From NCBI RefSeq assembly GCF_003932785.1, contig NZ_RQYT01000012.1, positions 1 through 64,000 on the forward strand: a stretch of 64,000 nucleotides of DNA. Direction: 5' to 3'. The translations under genes and the position numbers were made by a program. The notes beneath the pieces are model-generated. The model had not been told where the DNA came from, searched no databases, and saw only the letters and a list, made by a program, of their open reading frames with translations. The stretch is from Arachnia propionica. GTDB lineage: Bacteria; Actinomycetota; Actinomycetes; Propionibacteriales; Propionibacteriaceae. Positions within the stretch are counted from its first letter, which is position 1; each line of letters opens with the position of its first letter. Positions 9,300 through 16,962 of this stretch are shown here, one piece after another.

Positions 9300-9987
9300 T
9301 TCCCTCTCGTGGTGTTTCGGGGACGTGAATGGCAGTCAGGAGGTGGTCTCCCGTCACTCCCCAGCGTCCGTGGAAGTGTGTGATGGCTGTGGATGGGGCT
9401 TCCGGGCTCGTGACGAGTGCTCGGAACACCCCGGGACCGAGGGTGATCGCACACTGGTTGAAGTCCAACCACAGGTGGGTGAGTGGATACCAGGCCTTGT
9501 AGACCGCTTCCTTCGCGCTGAAGAACAGGCGGTCCCAGGCGGTCCGCGGGTCGTGGGTGGTCAGGGCTGTCGCGGTGCGTCTCTCGACGGGGTTCATCAC
9601 CATGTCGTGAACCCCGTCCGGGAGGTTCTGGTTGGTCTCGGAATCGATGCCGATGGTCCGCGTCGTGTGACGTCGCGCCACTGCTGCCGCCCGATACCCG
9701 AGGCAGTGGGTCATGCTGCCCACGATGTCGACCGGCCACAGTGGCTCACGCCGTGGACCGGGAGGCACCGAGGCTGGCGCAACACCCAGGACGCCCATGG
9801 CCTGACGAGCACAGTGACGTACGGTGGTGAACTCTCGACGTCGTTTTTCGACGGCATGGGCGAGATGGACCTGCTCGTCGGGAAGAAGGAGGGCATCGGG
9901 GGGATCCTCTGAGGTTTCGTGCACGGCCACAAAGGTCGGCAGCAGAGCCTGGAATCCGGTTACGGTGATCCGATCGATGGCGGACAA
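9283..9987 (-). CDS. 4'-phosphopantetheinyl transferase (EntD/PptT-like)
   Basis: This Sfp-superfamily enzyme of 234 residues should attach phosphopantetheine to the carrier domains of the neighbouring assembly line. Family motifs seen are RRREFTTVRHCARQAM, PLWPVDIVGSMTHC, the metal-binding GIDSE and FFSAKEAVYKAWYPL. This set is typical of the EntD/PptT branch. It sits three bases after the hydroxylase stop and overlaps the MFS start, so the three left-hand genes form one operon. Its position gives a clear set of client proteins: carrier domains in five downstream products of the divergent unit. Confidence 0.92.
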   Translation of the reverse strand: MSAIDRITVTGFQALLPTFVAVHETSEDPPDALLLPDEQVHLAHAVEKRRREFTTVRHCARQAMGVLGVAPASVPPGPRREPLWPVDIVGSMTHCLGYRAAAVARRHTTRTIGIDSETNQNLPDGVHDMVMNPVERRTATALTTHDPRTAWDRLFFSAKEAVYKAWYPLTHLWLDFNQCAITLGPGVFRALVTSPEAPSTAITHFHGRWGVTGDHLLTAIHVPETPREGNDAIR

Positions 9988-9990
9988 GGG

Positions 9991-11349
9991 TCAGGTTCTT
10001 TCGACGCGACCCGTTGGGGCGAGCTCAGTGGGGATCCTGGGTTCGCCGTCCTCATCCGCCAGATCTGGGGTGGACATTCCCACCCCGAGACCAGCCAGCA
10101 CCCGATCCGACAGCTCTCCCAGGCAACTGAGATTAGCGAATCCCGGTCCTTGCCGCAGGCCGGAGAGGGTCGGTAGGAACAGCTTCGGCTCAACTCCTGT
10201 CAGGCTGAGGTCGGTGCCGATCCGTTCCTCCACACGCGCCGGAGTTGGTACCCCCCTGCAGGCGGCGGTCAGACGGGTCAGTACCTCTTCGTCCATCAGT
10301 TCGGTGAACCAAGTGGGGCTGTTGCCGCGTGCGTCCACAACCAGGTCGAAGTTCTCCTCGCGGGTTCCCAGCACGGGATCGGTGATGCGGATTGAGATGA
10401 ATTCCCTTTGCTGCGCAGCGCTCTCTGCGGTGCCGCGTAGATGGGAGACACGATCGTCGACGTGGAGCAGATCCTGGGTTCGCCTGGAGAAGACACCATG
10501 GTCAGTGCGGGAGATGACATCGCGGCGGGCGGTGTCGTCCAGGGTGAGCCAGCGGGTGGGTTCGGTGTACAACGAGTTCTCGAACTGGCTCTCCCCCCGC
10601 GAGAAGATTGTCGCCGCTGGCGAGATGACGTGGATCTCCTGGCACGGGTGACGCACCAGTTCGTTGATGATGCTGGCGGCGCTCTCGCCCCCACCGATGA
10701 CGGCGATGCGGTTGGCCTCAGGTAGGGAGCCATCCGTCACCGTGTGCCAGAAGCTGGACAACGAGTGGACCTGGGGCAGTTCCGCGATGCGGCGGGAGCT
10801 GGTGCCGGGGCCGGTGATCATGAGTGCGTCGGACGCCACATGGTGCTGTTGGCCGTCATTGAGGTGGACCTCCAAGGACCAGCGGCCCGGGTCGGAGATG
10901 ACCGAGATCGTGCGGATCGTTCCGGTGAGCAGGTTCAGATCGGTGCGTTCAGCCACCCAGGTGAGGTAGGCCGCCCATTCCCGGTGGCGTGGCGCCGGAT
11001 GGCCGCGGTCGACCCATGAGGGGTAGCGACTGGTGTCGATGAGGAACTGGGGCCAGCTGACCTCGAACAGGAAACGGTCCACCTCCTGATTGAGTGGTCG
11101 GATCCCGTGGGCATCGGGAGGATCAACGATGCGGGTTCGGTACGGGAAACCCACGTCCTTCATCGGGGAGGTGCCGAGCAGGTGGTGTCCGTTGGTCCAG
11201 CCACCGCCGGACAGCCAGTTGCCCCCGACCCCTTGAGGGTCGATGACCAGGATCTCAGGTGCCGGAAGCCCCATGCGACGTAGGGCATGCGCCTTGGCCT
11301 GAACGGCGATCGCCTTGGGGCCTGCGCCAAGAACCGTCAACGACAGCAT
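9991..11349 (-). CDS. Lysine/ornithine N-monooxygenase (MbtG-like)
   Basis: A 452-residue FAD- and NADPH-dependent N-hydroxylase of the SidA/IucD/MbtG family, which makes the hydroxamate precursor by oxidising the lysine epsilon-amino group. The FAD fold begins VLGAGPKAIAVQAKAHALRR, continues GVGGNWLSGGGWTNG, and the NADPH fold is IAVIGGGESAASIINELV. MbtG of mycobacteria has similar length and the same GAGPKA opening. The ATG at 11349 has a strong ribosome site (GGAGGAG). It is transcribed away from the NRPS unit across a 70 bp intergenic region with an iron-box-like sequence. The exact amine (Lys or Orn, free or carrier-bound) cannot be read from sequence. Confidence 0.87.
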   Translation of the reverse strand: MLSLTVLGAGPKAIAVQAKAHALRRMGLPAPEILVIDPQGVGGNWLSGGGWTNGHHLLGTSPMKDVGFPYRTRIVDPPDAHGIRPLNQEVDRFLFEVSWPQFLIDTSRYPSWVDRGHPAPRHREWAAYLTWVAERTDLNLLTGTIRTISVISDPGRWSLEVHLNDGQQHHVASDALMITGPGTSSRRIAELPQVHSLSSFWHTVTDGSLPEANRIAVIGGGESAASIINELVRHPCQEIHVISPAATIFSRGESQFENSLYTEPTRWLTLDDTARRDVISRTDHGVFSRRTQDLLHVDDRVSHLRGTAESAAQQREFISIRITDPVLGTREENFDLVVDARGNSPTWFTELMDEEVLTRLTAACRGVPTPARVEERIGTDLSLTGVEPKLFLPTLSGLRQGPGFANLSCLGELSDRVLAGLGVGMSTPDLADEDGEPRIPTELAPTGRVERT

Positions 11350-11383
11350 TAATCACTCCTCCAACTCTTCGCCGAGATGAGAC

Positions 11384-11412
11384 TTTACGCAACGTAAATA
11401 TATGCATACTGT
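11384..11412 (+). promoter_or_regulatory. Predicted promoter of the siderophore NRPS unit
   Basis: TTTACG (11384-11389), a spacer of 17 bases, and TACTGT (11407-11412) fit a sigma-A promoter. Transcription would start around 11419-11420, at the ATG itself, implying a leaderless mRNA. The -35 hexamer is one arm of the perfect inverted repeat TTTACG-CAA-CGTAAA (11384-11398). CATACTGTATG (11405-11415), around the -10, is a second perfect palindrome. The same -10 hexamer occurs in the Y RNA promoter at 41234. Confidence 0.55.
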
Positions 11413-11413
11413 A

Positions 11414-11432
11414 TGAGGCATGCCTAGCCTAA
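11414..11432. promoter_or_regulatory. DtxR/IdeR-type iron box
   Basis: Read on the minus strand this is TTAGGCTAGGCATGCCTCA. It matches 14 of 19 positions of the DtxR/IdeR consensus, TTAGGTTAGSCTAACCTAA. It covers the predicted transcription start and start codon of the NRPS unit, a position where bound repressor would block initiation. Iron repression through this box is inferred from the match and from the siderophore genes on both sides. Confidence 0.6.
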
Positions 11433-12592
11433 GTGATCAGTCGGTGGCTCATGGGGCCTTCGTGGCAGTCGCCCTGAGTGACGGTGAGTCCGCTGCCGCC
11501 CTCCTGTCGCGCTGCGGGTCTGGCCTCATGGTCGAGGAGGGGTCCTCGTCGGCTGGGACGCAGGAGATCCTGAGGTCCGATGCCCTGGGGGTGCCCGGCG
11601 AAGGACATGTGGTGCGGTTGAGGGTTCATCGACGTGGCAGGTCGGCCCTGGTCACGGCGCTGGCAGGTGAAGGCATGGATCTCGATGGGCTGTCCCAGAT
11701 CTTGGACCGGGTGCTCTCGGGTCTTCCTGTGCCAGCACTGACAGGACAGTCGAGGAGCAGCCAGGGCACGGCCATCGAGTACGAGCAGGCCCAGGCAAGC
11801 CTTCCCCGGGATCTCTTCGACGACCTCATGGCCCTGGGTGAAGGAGAGCCGGAGGATGTCCTCGTGCGAGTCGTGGCAGCCATCTCCGGACTGCCCTGCC
11901 AAGGACGTGTCGAATCCGTGTCACCGTCTGTTCCCTGGCCCTGTAGTCCTCGCCTCGCGCTGAGGTCCATCGAGAGCGGCGGGGAGCCCATGATTCGTGT
12001 TCTGCTCAGTGAAGCCCTCGCCAGCAATCAAGCTCGTCGCGAACTGGAACGTCACGGACCTGACATCCAGGGGCAGTTGTGCTCGGTGACGGCAATACGA
12101 GATGCCGCCACGGTCAAGCTGCTGGTGCGCACCATTGCCGGGGTGGGAGCTTCGCGAGTGCTCGCGGTACTGACGGAGGTCGCGTCCAGCTGGGTCGAGG
12201 CGCCGGACACTGCCGTTCCCGCGTCGGATCTGGCTGCGGTCCTGCAAGGTGCGCATGAGACGGAGGACCACACGGATGTCCTGCCCGGCAACGATTGGGA
12301 GCAACTACTGGTCGATCAGGTGTGCCGTCTTCTCGAACGACCAGAGCGTGCCGTCAGCCTGCGCGACAATTTCTTCTCCTTGGGCGGTGACAGCATGACG
12401 GCTCTGCAACTGGTGACTGCCGTGAGGGCCCTGGGGTGGCAGATCGAGGTCAGGGACGTCTTCATCAGCGCCAACCTCAGAGCCCTTGCTTCCAGGATGC
12501 GCCCCGCAACCCCGGAAGTTGCTGCGGCGGCACCCATGAGCGCCTCCGGGCTTGACACGGAGACCCTCAACCGGCTCGTCAGCGAGGAGTAG
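11420..12592 (+). CDS. Orphan NRPS carrier protein with unrecognised N-terminal region
   Basis: A 390-residue first gene of the NRPS unit. Only the C-terminus is clear: a peptidyl carrier domain at about 290-365 with the phosphopantetheine site FSLGGDSMTALQLV. The first ~280 residues show no adenylation motifs and no intact HHxxxDG. A stretch near residues 55-95 (VVRLRVHRRG...GMDLDGLSQILDRVL) vaguely recalls the C3 region of a condensation domain without its histidines, so it may be a degenerate condensation-like domain. ATG 11420 overlaps the iron box and lacks a Shine-Dalgarno site, consistent with leaderless translation. It ends two bases before the MbtF-like gene. Role unknown. Confidence 0.75.
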   Translation: MPSLSDQSVAHGAFVAVALSDGESAAALLSRCGSGLMVEEGSSSAGTQEILRSDALGVPGEGHVVRLRVHRRGRSALVTALAGEGMDLDGLSQILDRVLSGLPVPALTGQSRSSQGTAIEYEQAQASLPRDLFDDLMALGEGEPEDVLVRVVAAISGLPCQGRVESVSPSVPWPCSPRLALRSIESGGEPMIRVLLSEALASNQARRELERHGPDIQGQLCSVTAIRDAATVKLLVRTIAGVGASRVLAVLTEVASSWVEAPDTAVPASDLAAVLQGAHETEDHTDVLPGNDWEQLLVDQVCRLLERPERAVSLRDNFFSLGGDSMTALQLVTAVRALGWQIEVRDVFISANLRALASRMRPATPEVAAAAPMSASGLDTETLNRLVSEE

Positions 12593-12594
12593 GG

Positions 12595-15500
12595 ATGCCT
12601 CAGATCCTCGACGTGGTCGCCTTGTCCCCCACCCAGGCAGGGATGACAGCGATCTCCCGGGCGGATCTCACCTACGATCCCTACCTGGTGACGATCTCAC
12701 TCGATCTGGTCGGTGTCACCCCACACCTGATCTCCCGATTGCGTCCAGCCCTGGCAGCTCTGTGTCGGCGACATCCACATCTTCTTGGTCGGGTTCGAAG
12801 TGAAGGATTGCCCCATCCCGTTCTTCTGGTCCTCGACAGTGGATGCCCAATTTGGCAGGTGTACGACTTCAGGACCGAACCCGACCCCATGGCGGCCGCC
12901 CAAAGGTTCCGTGCCACCGAAGGAAACCGCCCACTGTCGATCTCAGACGGTCCACTCATCCGGGCGACACTTCTCCACGTCGGTGGGGAGGACAGCTCAG
13001 GTCATTGCATCCTGCTGCTGACGATGCATCATCTGGTGATTGACGGCTGGTGCATGCCGCTTCTCATCGAGGAACTCGTTGCCCTGATCCGGGGTGACGA
13101 GGCACTGCTTGGGCCACCGACCCCATTGCGCAACCACGCCGCATGGCTCGCGGCTCAGGAGCCGACTGTCGCCCAACAGGCATGGCGGGAGGAGCTTGAG
13201 GATCTGGAGGAGATGCCGCGTCTTGGACGTCGGATCAGTGTTCTGGCTCCGGTGGTTGGAGAACAGCGGATCGGGGCCGCCGACTCCACGGCCATCCTGA
13301 CCCATGCCCGACAGCAGGGACTCACCCTCGCGACCTTGGCGCAGCTGGCATGGGCGCGGATCCTCAGCAGCGCGGCTGGGCGGGACGACGTCGTATTCGG
13401 GAACACCAGCTCCGGGAGACACCCGGAGATCCCCGGTGGGGATCGGATCATCGGTGGACTCGTCACCACGACCCCAGTCCGGGTTCGGGTGGACGATCGT
13501 CCGCCCAATGAGGCGGGAGCCGAGCTGCAGGCCAGGCTTGCGCAGCTGCGGCGCCACGATTGGCTCGGTTCATCGGGTGTGTCCCAGGCCCTGGGGGTAG
13601 GCGGTCGTGAACTCTTCGACTCGCTTCTCGTGGTGGAGAACACCCCGGCCGGAGACGTTCATCGAAACATCAGCCTCGGGGACGGGGCCACGTCCCGTCT
13701 GCTGCGCATCGATTCGCCCAGTCACTACCCGGTCACGGTGGTGGTCCTCGTCGATGGTGAGGAGATCGTGGTCCGAGTTGAGTCCCATGACACCCGAATC
13801 CCTGACAGCTGGGCCTTTGCTGACCCGACCCGGACAGCGCGTCGGATCGCTGTGGCACTCGAGGACCTGGTGACGGCGCCCTCGTTGGCCGGGATCAACA
13901 TCCTGCTCCCCGAGGAAGTGGATCATCTGGCCGGTTCCCCAGGCAGGGAGGACCTGCCGGAGTCCATCGACGAGATGCTGCAGGAGGTTGCGACAAGGGC
14001 CCCTCGCGCCCAAGCCCTCGTCGATGTCTTCGGGGAACTGGACCTCCAGGGGTTCCAGAGCGGGGTCGATTCCTTGGCGAGGACTCTGCGCCAGGCCGGA
14101 CTGAGATCTGGCGAACCCGTGGCGGTCGCCCTACCACGTGATCGTCGGGCCGTGATCGCGCCTTTCGCCATTGCTGCCGCGGGTGGGGTCACGGTGCATC
14201 TCGATCCAATTCAGCCTGTGGCGAGAATGTCCCAGATCATCGCTGATGCCGGGAGCACTCTGGTCCTCACCGAACCCTCGACGGCAGAGGCCTTGACGCA
14301 GATGGGACGCGATGTCCGGTGTGGTGTTGTGGATCCGTCACGGCTGGGACAGGTGTCATGGCGAGTACAGGGAGCCCCGGCTCCCGGTGAGTTGCCGATC
14401 TCACCGGAGCGTCGGCTGGCCTACGTCGTCTTCACTTCGGGCAGCAGCGGCCGGGCGAAGGGGGTGGCAGTTTCCCATGAGGCACTGCTGAGCTATTGGA
14501 GCCACCATGACCGCCACATCCTCGGACCCGCTCAACGGAGGTTGGGACGCCCGATCCGGGTGGCCCATGCTTGGTCGACGGGGTTCGATGCGGCATGGCA
14601 ACCCCAGGTGGCCCTGTTGAGTGGGCACAGTGTCCACGTCGTTGACGAGGAGACCCGCAATGATCCCGGGATGTTGGTGCGGGCCTTGAGGGACCACCAG
14701 ATCGACATGATCGACACCACCCCCTCCATGGTGCTGCGCCTGCTCGATGCGGGATTCGCCGAGGCGGAGTCCCGCCCCAGCATCTTGGCCCTCGGAGGAG
14801 AGGCCATAGCTCAGGACCTGTGGGACCGGTTGCGATCCCTGGGGGGCACGGTGTGGAACTGCTACGGGCCCACGGAGGCAACGGTCGAGTGCTTCATGGC
14901 CTGCGTCGAGGAGCACGTTCGGCCAACGATTGGAGTGCCCCTCGACGGTATGTCGGCAGCCGTTCTGGACCACCGTCTGAGGCCGCTTCCTGCCGGGATG
15001 TCGGGCCAACTGGTTGTGTGGGGGGCACAGCTGGCCGAGGGATATGTTGGACTGGACAAGGAGACCGCTGCCGCATTTCCTAATGGCCTGAACGGGCGGA
15101 GACTCTATCTGACGGGGGACCGGGCGCGAAGAACAGTCGAGGACACGGTTGTCTTCGAGGGCAGGTGCGACGAGCAACTGAAGATCAACGGCTACCGGGT
15201 GGAACCTGATGAGGTTGCGACGGTGTTGCGATCCCTACCCGGGGTCCTCGATGCCTGCGTGGTGACGGAGGAGGAGCAGGGGCGGCCCTGGCTGGGGGCC
15301 CTCGTGGTCACGGAACACTCCGTGGCCGCTGTGCGTCGTCTGGCAGCCATGAGACTACCGACGTATCTGCTGCCCAGAGTCGTCGCTGTCGTTCAACGAC
15401 TACCGGTCACGCACAACGGCAAGCTGGATCGGGCTGCTGCCAGCCGCTACCTCAAGCAGACCTCGCTGCAGGAGTCCGGTCAGGGAGGTCACCAGATGAC

Positions 15501-16962
15501 CCCTCAGCTGGAGGATCTGCTCACCGCGGTGTCGCGGATGACCGGCAGCGCTCCCTCGCCCTCGTCTCGACTGGATGATCTTGGGTTGGACAGCATCGCC
15601 GTGATGGATCTGGCGACCTCGCTGCGCCATCCCGTCCCCGGAGGACGGATCTGGCAGGTCTCGGTGCGTGATCTGGTCGAGAGCCCCAGCATCGCCGACG
15701 CCGCATTGCGCATGAGGCAGTCGGTCGACCAGTACCCGGGGGACTCCCGAGGTGATTCGCCGACCTTCGTGCTGGCACGGCTGGCTCGTGCTCACGTCGC
15801 GAACTCAGGGGAGGCCTTGGCGTCCATGACGCAGAGTCAACTCGTGACCCTTCCCGAGGAGGGGATGCCCCAACTGCAGCACATGACCGAATCATTGCTG
15901 GCTGCCCTCGTGGCTGCGCACCCGAGTTTGACGGCGCGGCTCGACGACAACGGATCTGAGCTGGTTGCCGGGGGGCTGCCGCCAGTGGTCGACATCCTGC
16001 CCGCAGGTCACTCCTTGGCAGAGGCACGTGCTGCCGGAGTGAGGTGTCTGGATCCCTGGCGGGGTCCGCTGTGCGCAGCCAGCGTCCGGCTCGGTGCGCC
16101 CGGGAGGCCCCCCGTGTTGCTGCTGACGGTGCATCATCTGGCCGTGGATGTGGTGTCCTGGCACATCCTCGCCGAGGACATCCAACGGTTCGGAAGCGGC
16201 CTGGAGATCGTGCCCGAGTCCTTGGTCCCCGCCGACAGCAGTGCGATGCTGAACCGTGATCTGCCTGACCGCAGACCCTTGGGGCCAACGCTGGCGTCCC
16301 GCCACTGCGATCCCCGGCTCGACGTCGGGATTGAACCGGTGGTGTGTCGTCGGGTCGCATCAGCCACCACATCCGCCGTGCTGGGGATGGCGAAGGATGG
16401 TCTGGGTGTGGACGACATCCTGGGGGTGGTCACGGCTTGGACGGATCGAGAGTTCGCTGCGACGCGGCGTGATCCCGCTGGCGAGGAGTTGTGGTTCACC
16501 ATCGAGGTCCATGGGCGGGAAGGCCTGGAGGAGAGCCGAGCCGTGGGCTGGTTCACCGCGGAGCTGACCCGTCGGGCACCCGTGCCGCAGACTCTGGATG
16601 CTGGCTGGATCGCACGGACTGTGGCTGCCAGTAGTGAGGACGAGGAGGCCCTGGCCGCGAGTTGCCTCAACTACTTGGGGCGGATGGACCTCCTCTCCGC
16701 GTGGGTGGATACCCCGTGGCAGATCCTCGACCCCGGAGAGGCGCTGGCTGAACTTGGTGCTCCGGAGCTGGACGGCATGCCTGCCCGGTTCTCGATGACC
16801 GTGACGGCCCATGTCGAGGCCACGGCTGAGGGCCCGGTACTCGTGGCCAGTTTTGCCGGTGCACGTGGTCTTCTCGGCGAGGCCCAGATCGAGGAATATG
16901 CGACACGTTGGCTCCGCAACGTGGCCCTGAGTGTCAACGACATGGAGGAGAAGGACCGATGA
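12595..16962 (+). CDS. NRPS, C-A-T-E module (MbtF-like), predicted to load lysine
   Basis: A 1455-residue synthetase, close to MbtF length. The condensation domain has HHLVIDG at about residue 144. The adenylation domain (about 450-950) has FTSGSSGRAKG, NCYGPTEAT, YLTGDRAR and the core lysine in NGKLDRAA. A carrier site LGLDSIAVM lies near 997. The last ~400 residues are an epimerisation-type domain (HHLAVDVVSWHIL, EVHGRE, VGWFTAEL, CLNYLGRMD). The pocket read by hand against PheA is roughly D-A-Q-D-A-G-C-V-E; acidic residues at two pocket positions suit a basic substrate such as lysine. There is no thioesterase, as expected if release is by lactam formation. The stop overlaps the next ATG (ATGA). 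Confidence 0.9.
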   Translation: MPQILDVVALSPTQAGMTAISRADLTYDPYLVTISLDLVGVTPHLISRLRPALAALCRRHPHLLGRVRSEGLPHPVLLVLDSGCPIWQVYDFRTEPDPMAAAQRFRATEGNRPLSISDGPLIRATLLHVGGEDSSGHCILLLTMHHLVIDGWCMPLLIEELVALIRGDEALLGPPTPLRNHAAWLAAQEPTVAQQAWREELEDLEEMPRLGRRISVLAPVVGEQRIGAADSTAILTHARQQGLTLATLAQLAWARILSSAAGRDDVVFGNTSSGRHPEIPGGDRIIGGLVTTTPVRVRVDDRPPNEAGAELQARLAQLRRHDWLGSSGVSQALGVGGRELFDSLLVVENTPAGDVHRNISLGDGATSRLLRIDSPSHYPVTVVVLVDGEEIVVRVESHDTRIPDSWAFADPTRTARRIAVALEDLVTAPSLAGINILLPEEVDHLAGSPGREDLPESIDEMLQEVATRAPRAQALVDVFGELDLQGFQSGVDSLARTLRQAGLRSGEPVAVALPRDRRAVIAPFAIAAAGGVTVHLDPIQPVARMSQIIADAGSTLVLTEPSTAEALTQMGRDVRCGVVDPSRLGQVSWRVQGAPAPGELPISPERRLAYVVFTSGSSGRAKGVAVSHEALLSYWSHHDRHILGPAQRRLGRPIRVAHAWSTGFDAAWQPQVALLSGHSVHVVDEETRNDPGMLVRALRDHQIDMIDTTPSMVLRLLDAGFAEAESRPSILALGGEAIAQDLWDRLRSLGGTVWNCYGPTEATVECFMACVEEHVRPTIGVPLDGMSAAVLDHRLRPLPAGMSGQLVVWGAQLAEGYVGLDKETAAAFPNGLNGRRLYLTGDRARRTVEDTVVFEGRCDEQLKINGYRVEPDEVATVLRSLPGVLDACVVTEEEQGRPWLGALVVTEHSVAAVRRLAAMRLPTYLLPRVVAVVQRLPVTHNGKLDRAAASRYLKQTSLQESGQGGHQMTPQLEDLLTAVSRMTGSAPSPSSRLDDLGLDSIAVMDLATSLRHPVPGGRIWQVSVRDLVESPSIADAALRMRQSVDQYPGDSRGDSPTFVLARLARAHVANSGEALASMTQSQLVTLPEEGMPQLQHMTESLLAALVAAHPSLTARLDDNGSELVAGGLPPVVDILPAGHSLAEARAAGVRCLDPWRGPLCAASVRLGAPGRPPVLLLTVHHLAVDVVSWHILAEDIQRFGSGLEIVPESLVPADSSAMLNRDLPDRRPLGPTLASRHCDPRLDVGIEPVVCRRVASATTSAVLGMAKDGLGVDDILGVVTAWTDREFAATRRDPAGEELWFTIEVHGREGLEESRAVGWFTAELTRRAPVPQTLDAGWIARTVAASSEDEEALAASCLNYLGRMDLLSAWVDTPWQILDPGEALAELGAPELDGMPARFSMTVTAHVEATAEGPVLVASFAGARGLLGEAQIEEYATRWLRNVALSVNDMEEKDR

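Noticed and set aside
16908-16958. Earlier start for the MbtB-like protein
   Set aside because: ATG 16959 overlaps the previous stop as in neighbouring genes and begins directly at the aryl carrier domain; the added residues have no conserved feature.
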